NCBI GenBank assembly: GCA_021292105.1
Contig: CM037870.1
Coordinates: 45,526,576 to 45,590,575, forward strand
Reading direction: 5' to 3'
Source: Anadara kagoshimensis
Lineage: Eukaryota > Mollusca > Bivalvia > Arcoida > Arcidae
DNA length: 64,000 bases
Position 1 is the first letter of the stretch. Each line of letters begins with the position of its first letter. This document shows, piece after piece, positions 12,013-23,085 of this stretch. The notes under the pieces are model-generated. The model worked only from the letters and a program-made list of their open reading frames with translations, made no database searches and was not told the DNA's origin. The translations under genes were made by a program, and so were the position numbers.

Positions 12013-12757
12013 CTCACTAAAATATTTTGACTGGGGTGTAAAACAACACTTATAAACTCCACTTCATTACCCTAACCAGTACCTGTAATTATTTTTCTTT
12101 GACATGTAATGGAATTATCATAATTGTGCACTCATTATGAGTATTTACAGTCATACATTATAAGTGTTACGGTAAGTTATGAATCTATTACAGTATAGAG
12201 AACTAAACAATGGGGTAGTATCATTATACATTGTAGAAATAAAAGAAAATTGTAGTACTTATATCAATAACTAGACAAAAAAGTCATTGTGGTAGGACAG
12301 ATAATGAAGAAAAAAGAGCACCTGTGTCATAGAAGTGGTATTGAATAATTTGCTATCGGGATTTTGAAGTAATTATTTCCCAGGCATTTAAATTGTTTTA
12401 CCTGTTAAGAACACAGTGTGTAAACAATTTTAACAATTCATAGGTATGGTGTAAAGGTCTTATTTACAACACCATTCAAACCACTAGTCTAGATTAAAGT
12501 TCCTATATTGACATATTAATGCATTTAGCGTGTACTACTGCAGTGCTTTCAAATTTGAAATTTTTTTGGCAACGAAACAATTCTAGAGTATTATATTGTG
12601 CATGACATTTAACTTGAATTTACACTTTAGATAATGATTGATTGTCAAAAACACTTGTATTACATGATAAGTTATATAGACCTATTTATAAATATATGAG
12701 TCCAAAAATCACTTACTAACTTTAATAACTTGATTTTCATATGATTTTGATTTCCAA

Positions 12758-13575
12758 ATGTCATTGGGCAAACTTGATTTTGATTTTCTTGTTTCACTGG
12801 ACAGTTTGATTTGATTTTATTTTTTTGGGTTTTCTTTTTGTGTCGATGGGCAAACTTGGTTTGATTTTATTTTCTTGTGTTAGTGGCCAAACTTGGTTTG
12901 ATTTTTATTTCCATATGTCAATGGGCAAACTTGATTTTGATTTTTTTGTGTCAATGGGCAAACTTAGTTTGATTTTGATTGTCTTCTGTCAATGGGCAAA
13001 CTTGGTTTGATTTTGATTGTCTTGTGTCAATGGAAAACTTGGTTTGATTTTGATTTTCTTGTGTCAATGGGCAAACTTGGTTTGATTTTGATTGCCTTGT
13101 GCCAATGGGCAAACTTGGTTTGATTTTAATTTTCTTCTGTCAGTGGGCAAACTTGGTTTGATTTTGATTGTTTTGTGTCAATGCACAAACTTGGTTCGAT
13201 TTTATTTTCTTCTGTCAATGGGCAAACTTGGTTTGATCTTGATTTTTCATATGTCAAAGGACAAACTTGGTTTGATCTTAATTTTTCATATGTCAAAGGA
13301 CAAACTTGGTTTGATCTTGATTTTTCATATGTCAAAGTACAAACTTGGTTTGATCTTGATTTTTCATATGTCAAAGGGCAAACTTGGTTTGATCTTGATT
13401 TTCAATGATTGTCGAGGGAAAACCTTTGTTTGTTCTTAGAATTTCATATGTCAATGAGCAAACTTGGTTTATTTTTGATTTTTATATGTCAGTAGACAAA
13501 CATGGTTTGTTCTTAGATTGTCCTATGTCATCGTACAACCTTGGTTTGATCTTTATTTCCATATATCAAGGGAAC
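12758..13575. repeat. Minisatellite, unit 37-39 bp, about 21 copies
   Basis: The core of the unit is TGTCAATGGGCAAACTTGGT followed by TTGATTTTGATTTTCTTG. A sub-block at about 13238-13400 consists of nearly identical 39-bp units ending GATTTTTCATA, so it was amplified last. Units at both ends are more diverged. Several short frames on both strands arise from it and are not genes. Confidence 0.95.
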
Positions 13576-14179
13576 AACACCGTCCATATATGAACTATGA
13601 CACTACATTAGATATGTCCATATTTAAACAATGACTGGACATTAGATACATTTAAATTAAATCAGATATATGATGTGACTGGTTGCTGAAGTCCAATACA
13701 CCATAAAATCCAATACAGGCCCTATACATAGTAGGTACAGATCAATGGTTGATTAATATTTCTCTTTTATAGTTTTGTTTATCATAACACTGTATTGGTT
13801 ATTTTGTTTACCCCAAAGATAATATATCCCTTCCTGTTCAATAATTGCCTGAGAATATAAAAAAAGAAAAAATCTATAATTTTCTGATCAATGCTGTCAA
13901 TATTTAACTTGATATTAAAGAGTCGTTTTATCATTCTATAGCATTTAATGTTTGATGTTTCTTTGTCAACACCTCCGTATTTCTCATGGACAGTGATTTA
14001 GTTATTGTCCAGCTGGGGAAAAAGGATCTTCCTGACTTTAGAGGGAATGAATGACTTTTTATTGGCATATGTATGGAATGAAGTGAGAATGAGTGTCAAG
14101 TGTCTCTTCTGCTTGATGGAGTGAAACTCCTACACAGTGACATCAATACTAAGAATTCTCTGTTTGTCTCTTGTTACAG

Positions 14180-14273
14180 GGTATTCAAACTCAACACTGC
14201 GGAAAATATGTGATGGACAAAAGTTTAAGTCCATCTTACCAGATATGAGGAAGATTGAAGACAAAAACATAAA
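14180..14273 (+). CDS. Internal exon 2 of the plus-strand gene
   Basis: The exon is preceded by TTGTTACAG and followed by GTAAGTG, both near-consensus splice sites. It starts with two bases that complete a codon and ends with two bases of a Lys codon completed by the next exon. The 94 nt encode YSNSTLRKICDGQKF and then KSILPDMRKIEDKNI, a charged, soluble stretch. The other two frames contain stops or do not fit the neighbours. It lies in otherwise non-coding DNA 2.9 kb after the previous exon and 5.7 kb before the next. Family not recognised with confidence. Confidence 0.8.
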
Positions 14274-14727
14274 GTAAGTGTAGAAATCTATGAAATTGTT
14301 GTCTTAAAGGGTTATTATATTTTTATACTATAATTTTTTCACCAATTTACATGTATTATTCTATGTTCTTGTTTGGTTGTGTTGGCTTTTGGCTTGCTTG
14401 TCATTTATCTTTCATTTTCAAATCTCTATTTTTATTTTGAAATGTTTATGAATTTTTTTAAATGATTGTAACAAAATTTATTCTGTGATCAAGTTTATGG
14501 GTCAAATTAAATTTATTTGCAGATTTTCTTCATCATTGACTTATATCTATATACATGTAGATTGATTATGTCATATAAAATTGTAGCTCATCTGGAAATA
14601 TGTACCGGCATTGTTTTGGTTGAGTTTGAATCATTAATCCAATGAAATTTTTGGGCAGATTGTATTGAATTTGCAAATATCATGCACAATAAGATGACAC
14701 AATTCAAGTAGTTTTCATACATGTTCA

Positions 14728-14955
14728 GGGGATCTTGATGGCTAAGTAGCCTAATGAGTGCACTGATGGTTTACAGTGCCTCTCACCCTTCTAGATTTGA
14801 ATTCCTTAGGCAGATTCTAGTGTGTGAGGAAGTTTATCAGTTTAGTGGGTTTTTTCTGGGTACCGGTACTCTAATTTTGTCCACAATCCAAGAACTGACT
14901 GCCTCGACACAAGTGAAAAAATCATGACCTGATCATAAAACACCATTACTCCACC
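14728..14955 (+). mobile_element. SINE A, first of a tandem pair
   Basis: It begins GATCTTGATGGCTAAGTAGC, then ACAGTGCCTCTCACCCTTC and a degenerate B box (GATTTGAATTCC). The tail is ATCATGACCTGATCATAAAA and then CACCATTACTCC. Together with its left flank (CATACATGTTC at 14716) it is repeated at 14961. Confidence 0.75.
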
Positions 14956-14960
14956 CTACT

Positions 14961-15213
14961 CATACATGTTCGGGGAGTCTTGATGGCTGAGTACCAGGTA
15001 GTCGAATGAGTGGACTGATGTTTTACAGTCCCTCTCTAACCCTCTAGATTTTAATTCCTCAGGTAGATTCTAGTGTCAGGAAGTTTGTCAGTTTAGTGGG
15101 GTTTTTTTCTGGGTACCAGTACTCTAATTTTGTTCACAATCAAAGAACTGACTGCCTCAACACAAGTGAAAGAATCATGACTTGATCATAAAACACCATT
15201 ATTCCACCCATCT
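14961..15213 (+). mobile_element. SINE A, second of a tandem pair
   Basis: The flank CATACATGTTC and the whole SINE recur 245 bp after the first copy. A third CATACATGTTC begins at 15214 without a SINE. This is a segmental tandem duplication that carried the SINE, not two insertions. Confidence 0.75.
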
Positions 15214-16149
15214 CATACATGTTCAGAGATGTGTGGGTCGACAGCTGAATGGTCATGGAAGAAGATGAGGCTTGATTCAGTGGTTCTGAGTTAGAGCTGC
15301 AGGTGAACTGTGTGGCTTGTGTAGACATAATGCTTTAAATTCCGTCCAGGCAATAAACAAGTATGGTAGAACTGACAAAAATGTTGAAAATCACATCCAG
15401 GGGTGGAGGGCAATTTCTAAGATTTGAAGTGTTGAAATTATTTTTTTAATGTCTGAAAAGTAAGTTATTTCATTGATTTCAAGTATATTGTTCACTATTT
15501 TTAAGCGTTATGACCATTGAAATTTGAATAATTATTTGGATTTCCTTCCACTCCTTATTTTTACTTATAGCTTCTGTTGGAGTAAACAAATTAGTCAAAA
15601 TTATATACACAGGTGTGTAAGTTTTAAGGTAGACTCTAATTTGTACCTGTATTTATTTTTAATTAGATAATTGAATGTAGGTGAAAACAGTTGATTGAAC
15701 ATTCCGTTAAAGTTCTAATCAATACCAAACTGCCTCATGGAATCGATTTGTGTAAAGTTCAAAGCATTCCTAGACACGGATTTTAATTGTCAGTGTAAAA
15801 TATTAAATAATTGCACCAGAGAAATGGTCTCACTAAGGAAAAATAAAATAAAAATAAAAAAGCAATCAAGTTTGAGTTTTAAATGATTTATTGTGATAAT
15901 GAATTGGTATAAGAGATTACCTTTCCTCATATCTTCAGTAGAAGGTGACTGTTTATTACAAGTCATATAAATGTTGATTTCTACCAGGGGAGAAAAAGGT
16001 GTTAAATGACCACATAAAAGTAGATTGTTTATCTCTTTGTGCAGTAACCTTGGGTTTTTGAGAACAGAAAAAACAAAACAAAAAAAATCAAGTTCATTAA
16101 TATGGCTTGAAGCTATATTGGTCAAGTTGTGCCAAGGTATTTGTCTTCA

Positions 16150-16450
16150 TACTGCTGGGGGCTCAATGGATTGAATTTAATGACATGGCTACATGGTACT
16201 ATGTCACTTGCTTTCAAATTCAAAAATTGTGGGTTCAAATCCAAGATCTACATGGAAATTTTCTTAGGTGATTTTCATCTCCTGTCCATTTTAATTCTTT
16301 GGTCTGAGGAATGAGAACTGAAATAAACGTGGTTAGTGTGGTATGAAAAACAGTGCTTACTGCACATTGCTATGTAAGTGTACTTCAAAGGCATAAATTT
16401 CTGCAATCACATTTAGCTTGTGGAATTTCGATATACTGGTGAGTGAAATT
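16150..16450 (+). mobile_element. Probable SINE B relic
   Basis: A B-box-like TTGTGGGTTCAAATCCAAG sits about 70 bases after a possible A box. A downstream GGCATAAATTTCTGCAATC resembles the GGCAAAATTTCTGCACCTT of the SINE B at 52.4 kb. Strongly decayed. Confidence 0.4.
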
Positions 16451-17151
16451 AACTTAATGAGGAATATAATTCCATTTCACACACCACCAGTCAACTGCAT
16501 GTGAGACAGGCAGTTTAACCTGCTGATAAGATAGTAAAAAAAACAACAACAAAAACAAATAAAATAACAGCGAGATTGATTGGTTTCTTATCAAAAATTA
16601 AAAAAAAAAAGTAATTTCTCTTTCAAAAATCAGACAAATTATCCAGCTGTTATATTTAAAATCTTAAAATCTAGCGAAAGTAAAAATAAAAATCCTTTTA
16701 TTCAGTAAGAATTATGCTTTAACATCAGACATGCTGTCAAACATAGAAAAGGCTAAATTGTGCCGATAATCAGCAACAACACAAAAAAGAAATTATTTTT
16801 AAAAATATGACAGTCTAGCATTCATGTTTTCAGAACTAACAAAAGTGAAAAGTTTTATTTTTTGCCAGATAAACAGGTTTTTATCTTGGAAGATCAAGTT
16901 TTAAGTTGTTGTAATCAGAATTATAAATCATTATTGATGACAAAGAGACAAAAAATGTGTCTAATATTTAACCCTTATAATACCATACTATCTGACAACA
17001 CTATTGTACTCTTGGTGATAATCTATATAGCAATAATATATATCATACCCCCTGGATAATTTATATTTCATTAATTATTCTTTGATCTGTCATTGATGGG
17101 AGGGGATGAAAGCTGATTTTTAGCCTGTAGTTATTAAGGTTTAAGTTTGAT

Positions 17152-17165
17152 GCCCCCCCCCCCCC
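17152..17165. repeat. Poly-C run
   Basis: About fourteen consecutive C residues after ATG. Confidence 0.9.
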
Positions 17166-17404
17166 TTTGACTGTGAATATTTATGGATTTAACAGATTCT
17201 GATTACAAGGTGTAATGGGTAGTGTGAGAGTTTTGATTACATGGATGTTATAGCTAGGTGTTAAATTAAATACATTGGATTGATTAATTACATTTACCTG
17301 TTTACTTGGAATAAATCTGTAATGGTAAGAGTTTATTTATCATTAATTTATAGCTTAGTAATAACAGCATGCTCCATGTAATTTTTCTGTATTTTTGCAG
17401 TTTT

Positions 17405-17575
17405 CGTTCTAGGATTTTTTCAGAAAGGTAATTTTCTTAAACTTTCCGCTAAAACATCATAACATCAATATTTTTGCATTCATATTAAATATGGCCCTCT
17501 AAGCCCCAATGGGATTATTTAGCAAAATAAGGTGTCAAAGGTCCTGTGGTCCCGTATAAAATAAACACTGTTTTG
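17405..17575 (+). repeat. Dispersed repeat, copy 2 (pairs with 3297-3460)
   Basis: It shares TTCTAGGATTTTT, AAACTTTCC, CTAAAACA, CAATATTTTTG and ATTCAT with the first copy in the same order. It ends where both become unrelated, after GGTCC/GTCCC. Confidence 0.6.
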
Positions 17576-18136
17576 GGGTTATTTTTTACCTCTTTTAATT
17601 GATTTGAATTTTAAGAATTGTTGAAAAAGACCAATAGTCGCTATATCAAGCTAAGCGGGACTTAAATTACATGTTTAAAATTTTGAGTGCTTGGTCACAT
17701 TTAATTCTCCACATTTACTGACAACAATTTTGCAATCTGTACATGTTTCTAGTCATTAAGTCGAATGATTATGCATTTCTAGACTTTTTTATGGCCAGAT
17801 TAGTAGAATCTTTGTTATCTATTACATATAAATCTGTTTACTCTGGTAAAATTGTCATAGGTTTATACCTGTAAAGGTCAATATAAATGTAAAAAAAGGA
17901 GTGTTAATCAGCTTTGAAGAAATTTGACATGTTGATAAAAACCTCATGTATTGTTTAGGCATAAACTGTAATAAACTAATACATTCTATGTTTATCTATT
18001 ATAAAAGTATCACCTAAGTAAGTAGCTTAGCTGTAAGTATTTAAACCATAGTGACGCATATGACAATAAGAGTTATCTTTCTTTGCTGCCAAAAATCAAT
18101 TTTTCTTTTAACTGTATTATAACATAATATGGTATA

Positions 18137-18163
18137 GGGTACAAAATCTTAGATTTTGTACCC
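18137..18163. repeat. Perfect 27-bp palindrome
   Basis: Arms GGGTACAAAATCT and AGATTTTGTACCC are exact complements with one central T. It could form a hairpin in RNA or DNA. It could also be a head-to-head remnant of an insertion. I see no flanking duplication. Confidence 0.9.
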
Positions 18164-18689
18164 AGATATAAAAGTGTTTCCTGCAATTTGACATCACCTG
18201 TCGATTATGTCACATGATTGTTTGGTGACATCATTCCACATAGTTTCAGGTCACACTGATTTTTCTTTTACTCAGAAATCATAAATTCATGCTGGTCACA
18301 TTACTAGATTTACAGACACATGTCTTGTCATGGTAGGCATAGCGAGTGGAGAAATCTTTTTAATATTGCCATTAGGATACTTCATAAGTGTCTTATATTT
18401 ATCTATTTGGGACCCTAGGTGGTCTGAAGTGCAGGGTTTTTGTGTAATAAAGGGATAATACCAAACAAGCTGGTTCACTGTTAGGATACAATGGGGCCAA
18501 CAATACGCCTTTATACAGTGAGCTGTAATAAAAAGAAGCCTGACCAGTTTCTGATATTGTTATCCTTCATCAGAGGCAATGATGTTTAGCATATGTGTCC
18601 AGTTTTTATACCAGAATCTTGCTGGATATGTATCCAGTGGGCGTTGATTGGTTAGAGATAGGTTTCCTTCATGTCTGTGCTTTTTAATG

Positions 18690-18880
18690 TATTACAGTGC
18701 TCTCATTGCCAAGATTCCAATTTACACTTAGGACAGATTCTAATGTGAAATGATTCTAATGTGAAATGATTTGTCAGTTCACTTGCTAAATGGATGTGGT
18801 TTTTTCTGGACACCCAGTTTCCTCCACTATCCAAGAACTGACAACCTTGTAATAAGTGAAATAATCTTGACTAGAATGTA
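18690..18880 (+). mobile_element. SINE A with small internal duplication
   Basis: ATTACAGTGCTCTCATTGCC, GATTCTAATGTGAAATGATT (partly doubled), CCTCCACTATCCAAGAACTG and TAATCTTGACTAGAATGTA follow the family order. Confidence 0.7.
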
Positions 18881-18892
18881 CAGCTATCACTG

Positions 18893-19145
18893 TTATTATA
18901 CCCTCAGACACAAAAGTTATAGTGGGTATATAGGAATACCCTGATCATCTGTCTATTTCTCCATCCTTCCATAATCTAAATATCATATCTGCTTCATATT
19001 TCCCATGTCTATGGTCGGATTTTGATAAAACTTGGTACAAATGTAAAACACCAAGACAAGGTGCATAGCTTGAAGTTCAAGATCACAAAGTCAACTCTTA
19101 GAATAACAAAGAATAGCATTGTTGGGGATGGGGTATTCATCTCTT
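18893..19145 (+). repeat. Dispersed repeat starting TATTATACCCTC
   Basis: It begins TTATTATACCCTCAGACAC and continues GTTATAGTGGGTATATAGGA, CATCTGTCTATTTCTCCATC, then AAACTTGGTACAAATG. This arrangement (TATACCC, mirrored GGGTATA, TCTGTC-rich, then AACTTGGTAC) matches, from memory, a family frequent in mollusc and other marine invertebrate genomes. Its class is not known to me. Confidence 0.55.
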
Positions 19146-20005
19146 AAGAGGCTGGTCTTGTTAATCTTGATTTATGAATAATAATTACAATGTAGGTACA
19201 TGAAAAATAAAACTATTTACGAACAGGCAGACCATTGTTCATTATCTCTAATAAATAGGGAAAAATGATCATTTTGAAAATGAGAGTAAGATAGATGGTT
19301 TAGAAAGAAATTATTTTGATAAATTTACAAGTACTGGTAGTCATTTAAAACATAATTTAATCCCAATTCTCTATCAATGTCCTGTTTACAAGACATATAT
19401 CAAGATAAATTTTACAAGGAATGTTTTGTTTAAATCTTTAAAATGGTTATATATCATTTAAATTGAGCAAGAAAAACCAGGTCATTCAAGTACAAAATGT
19501 TAACATACACAAAGATGTATTTGAGAAATGGTTAAAATGCAAATAAAGTGTTTAGACATTTTAATTAAAAAGGCTATTATAGAATGTTTTGGCAATTTTC
19601 CGTTTTTGACAGAATTAACAAATTCAGAGAGAACTCTTTACTGTATTATGAGTACTGCTTTACATAGCCGGTCTCATGTACTTGATTTTAGATTGTGTTC
19701 TATATCGGAAATTACCATATGAAATATTTGTATGTATAAATTTTAAACATTTTTTATTTTATTCCTAATATATTTTGAAATATGTGGTTTACCAAAGAGA
19801 GACAATTCATAGTTTTTTTTAAAAATTAAGCAGACCAGTTTTTAACAGTTTTTCAAAATACAGAGGAAATGTAGAACAGCTATATCTGTACTATAGTGTG
19901 ATTAAAAGAATCTGCATCTGCATATGAGTGTATGACAGCTTGTTCTCTTTACTCACAATATTTAGAGTTCATTGCTGATTTCACATTATTTTCCTTTATT
20001 TCTAG

Positions 20006-20069
20006 AGTAAACATGCATCAGAGAAGAGGGAGACTCATTGAAGTATATGATGGAAGATCTTGGCCTGTG
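20006..20069 (+). CDS. Internal exon 3 of the plus-strand gene
   Basis: The acceptor is TTTCTAG and the donor GTAAGTC. The first base completes the split Lys codon of exon 2, and the exon ends exactly on a codon. The 64 nt encode VNMHQRRGRLIEVYDGRSWPV. The other possible acceptor, two bases downstream, brings a stop into frame. The pattern of basic residues followed by a hydrophobic strand and 'VYDG' resembles the first strand of ubiquitin-fold Ras-association domains. That is an inference from pattern only. The next exon is 33.6 kb away. Confidence 0.82.
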
Positions 20070-20228
20070 GTAAGTCTTTTTCAAGTAAATCTTCAAGCTA
20101 GCTGCAGCAGTTATGAGGATTTTTAAATTTAAGGCAATGCTTTCATTACCAAATGTGTATTAAGAAAGCGCCTACAATGACATGCTCTCAAAAATGTATG
20201 TGGACAGTGCCAAGTCAACATAAATTTA

Positions 20229-20382
20229 CAGTAAAACCTTGTTAAAATGCCCCTGAATAACTACCCAACACATTGATTTAAAGCCCAAAATATTTTTCTT
20301 TATAAGCCTTGCTCAAGTTAAAACCAAATCCCTTTATAATGCCAAAATTGGACTGACCAAATGATGAATCAAGGTTTCACTG
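20229..20382. mobile_element. MITE with CAGTAAAACCTTG end (154 bp)
   Basis: The left end CAGTAAAACCTTG is inverted at the right as CAAGGTTTCACTG. TA precedes the left end; the right flank is AA, so one side of the target duplication has mutated. The left end is identical to that of the MITE at 58286. Confidence 0.7.
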
Positions 20383-20580
20383 AACTTCTGAGTAATTATC
20401 TGCTTTCATTTTCACTTTAACACATTTTATTAATGTTTGGAAATTCTGTATATTACAAATGAATATCAAATTAGAACATACCAGTTGTCTCCCTTAGAAC
20501 TTACTAGTAAATTTAGCTAGAGTTGCCATCAGCATTAAAAAAAGTTGCTTTTGGCAATGAAATTGTTAACAAGTGATTGT

Positions 20581-20584
20581 TTAA
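20581..20584. repeat. Left TTAA target-site duplication
   Basis: TTAA immediately before the left terminus of the 5.3 kb element, matched by TTAA at 25878. Confidence 0.85.
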
Positions 20585-21039
20585 AGGTCACCGGTCACCA
20601 AAAACCGAATTTTTTTTAGTGCTATTTTCCGAAAGATTACATAATAAAGAGTCGATTTAGCCACAAAAAACATTTTTTAATCATTTCTGTCATTAATTAC
20701 AGCGTAAAATAAGGTCCTAAAACTGTTGAAAAACAGTGTTATCTCCCTTTGGTAGTAAAAGGGCATAAAACCGGAAGTGACACAGAAGGTGTTATCCCAG
20801 CTATTTAGGAACTGAAGCTTGTATAGTGAACTGTATTTATTACCCAGATTTATCAATAGTAACTTCTCATTTTTTTACATATATTTGTTTATTTTTAGCA
20901 TTGGTTATATCAATTTCCTTCAGAAAAAAACCCAACAAAATATAAAAAAAACGTAATAATAAATACATAAAGAAAGAAAGAAAGAACTGTGAAGTATGAT
21001 AAACTTTTACTATTACTTTTACAAAACATAATTTTACAT

Positions 21040-21470
21040 TTATTTATTTATTTTCATCATTTCTTTTGAAATTTATTTATTATTTATTTATTTATTTATT
21101 TATTTATTATTTATTTATTTATTTTTATCTAGTTATCACAATAAAATAATAAAAAGAACACAAATTTTCGTTTTTTATTTAAAATATTATTCATATTAAT
21201 TTGGAGTTATTTATGTATTTTCATAATTTCTTTTGAAATTTATTTATTTATTTATTTATTTTTATCTATTTACCAAAAAGAATTAATAAAAAGAACAACA
21301 CAAATTTTCGTTTTTTATTATTTATATAAGTTTTCATCAGAGACATATAAAACCCTGTTTTCATTAATAGTTAATATCATTTTAATTATTTTAATATCTC
21401 TTTTTGTTTTTTTTTATTTATTTATTTACTTATTTATTTATTTTTTTATTATTTATTTCGGAGAACTAAT
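21040..21470. repeat. TTTA-rich microsatellite blocks
   Basis: Runs of TTTA/ATTT repeats occur at 21040-21125, 21236-21262 and 21413-21460. Between them CACAAATTTTCGTTTTTTAT occurs twice (near 21160 and 21300), so a segment of about 140 bp is duplicated. Confidence 0.85.
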
Positions 21471-21479
21471 AATAAATGG

Positions 21480-21500
21480 GAGAGAGAGAGAGAGAGAGAT
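21480..21500. repeat. AG microsatellite
   Basis: About ten AG dinucleotides. Confidence 0.9.
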
Positions 21501-21747
21501 TCTAACAGGAAAGAATATGCACTTTAATTTTTGTATAACAAGCAATTTTTGAGTTCTTTATACAGGAGTTTGTAGGTTTTTTTCATCTTCTCTCTAAAAA
21601 CAGCTATATTATGACCTCAAATTGTCCGAGACCTGTAGTTTTTTTATACAACGAAATATCAAAATACGGGTTAAAAAATAACTTCTCATTGTCTCTCATA
21701 TGAAATATTTCATTCCAGGATAAACGTTTATAAACAATTTCCGATTT

Positions 21748-21750
<3 letters not shown>

Positions 21751-21776
<26 letters not shown>
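21751..21776. repeat. AAT microsatellite
   Basis: About nine AAT trinucleotides. Confidence 0.9.
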
Positions 21777-21778
<2 letters not shown>

Positions 21779-21931
21779 AAATTGAAGTTTATGTCAGTGC
21801 GTAATTTTAAAAAAAGTCTTTATGTTTGATTCTGTTTAAATTTATTTCAGTGTTTCCATGATAAAATTAATAAAAAACTATTTTAAAAATTGTCATCATA
21901 ATACCAATAATACTAATAAAAACTAGAGATT

Positions 21932-21951
21932 GTAACTGGGATACCAGTTAC
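21932..21951. repeat. Hairpin GTAACTGG-GATA-CCAGTTAC
   Basis: Perfect 8-bp arms with a 4-base loop, just before ATGATTCCCCACC at 21954. That motif recurs in the hairpin at 24867. The two may mark the ends of an inner element. Confidence 0.8.
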
Positions 21952-23085
21952 GTATGATTCCCCACCATCCATAAATTATCTGGTGAAAAGACCCTAGCAG
22001 GGTTAGCGCTGGGTTGTAAAAGTCTGTCGTCAAGGAAATCGCCAGTTGTAAAATTTTGTTGCCAATTTCATTACTGTGTCGCCAAAAAGGGTAAATCTTG
22101 TGATTTTCACGTCACATGCGTTTTTAATGTTGTGTATATATTGCCTTGATGAACAATTACATTTTAAAGGCAGATGTGTATAAAGAACATTTGTACCGCG
22201 CCGACCTAATAAACTAAAAAAAATCATACCTTGATTGTTTTTTTAAATTTCTTTGAAAGTTAAAGTAGATTTGAATTAAAGTTTTCGGTTGAGAAAAATC
22301 GTACATTGGAAGGCCTTCTCGGCATAGGAAGTGACGTTTTCAATGAATTTTATTGAATAAGAAATCTCAGGCCTCTGATTTGGCGTCGCCGCGTGTTACA
22401 ATGAATGAACACGTATGGGAGGGATTGCGCTGGGCATCGCTTACTGCGATTTTTTTCTTTAACTAGCGACAAAACCCGGCGCTTTGCGATTTTTCTGGCC
22501 ACAAGTTTTCAAAGTTCACCGGTATCTTGGTCACCAGTAATTAACAGGTGGATACACATTGAAGCCAGTGACGGATTGGCAAGTGTCACTGAATAAACAC
22601 AGTAATTAACGACTGAGTTAAGATCATTGTCTTAGGTCCGAATGTAAGACCTTCTAATGATGGGCAGGTAGATCCAAGTAATATTGGAGCGTGTCGACAC
22701 TGCCTGAGGATATACCCAGGTGCCCTCCCGATGTCGTCAGACAGTATAAACACCCATGGACTCGGAATTATTGTAAAATCCAAAATAAAATATAATAAAA
22801 GTTACCCTTTGTGATGTTTATTTAATATTTTTTCTAAAAAGTTTATTGATTAATAATCGTGATTCAATGCGCAATACACATCATAGGAGGCCATCTGTTT
22901 GTATTTTAATTACGCGACTTATATCGGTTATTCCTATATGTTTGAGGATCATGATCATAACGATACATCTACTCAAATCGAAATGATACAAATGGTCCCG
23001 TCAGATCGCTATGTATTTCTATGTAAAGTTGTTAGTTAATTCGATATGCCGAATTTGAAGCAAATTTTCAGTCCAAATTACGAAA

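Larger units (their letters stand above)
11241..14179 (+). other. Intron between visible exons 1 and 2 (2.9 kb)
   Basis: The intron is bounded by GTAAGA and TTACAG and is phase 1. It contains a poly-C run, a SINE A copy with an internal duplication, and the large 38-bp minisatellite. The parts 12050-12755 and 13580-14170 hold AT-rich sequence with nothing I can identify. Confidence 0.55.
14274..20005 (+). other. Intron between exons 2 and 3 (5.7 kb)
   Basis: The intron runs from GTAAGT to TTTCTAG and is phase 2. It holds two tandem SINE A copies, a SINE B-like relic, a dispersed repeat near 17.4 kb, a 27-bp perfect palindrome, another SINE A and an 18.9 kb repeat of a type I associate with molluscs. 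The stretches 15350-16130, 16460-17400, 17580-18130 and 19160-20000 are AT-rich with homopolymer runs. I see nothing further in them. Confidence 0.7.

Noticed and set aside
8410..13575. CRISPR-like arrays
   Set aside because: The repeats are contiguous tandem units without unique spacers, and the genome is animal.
12825..13593. Several overlapping repetitive frames on both strands
   Set aside because: They are translations of the 38-bp minisatellite and have no splice or start context.
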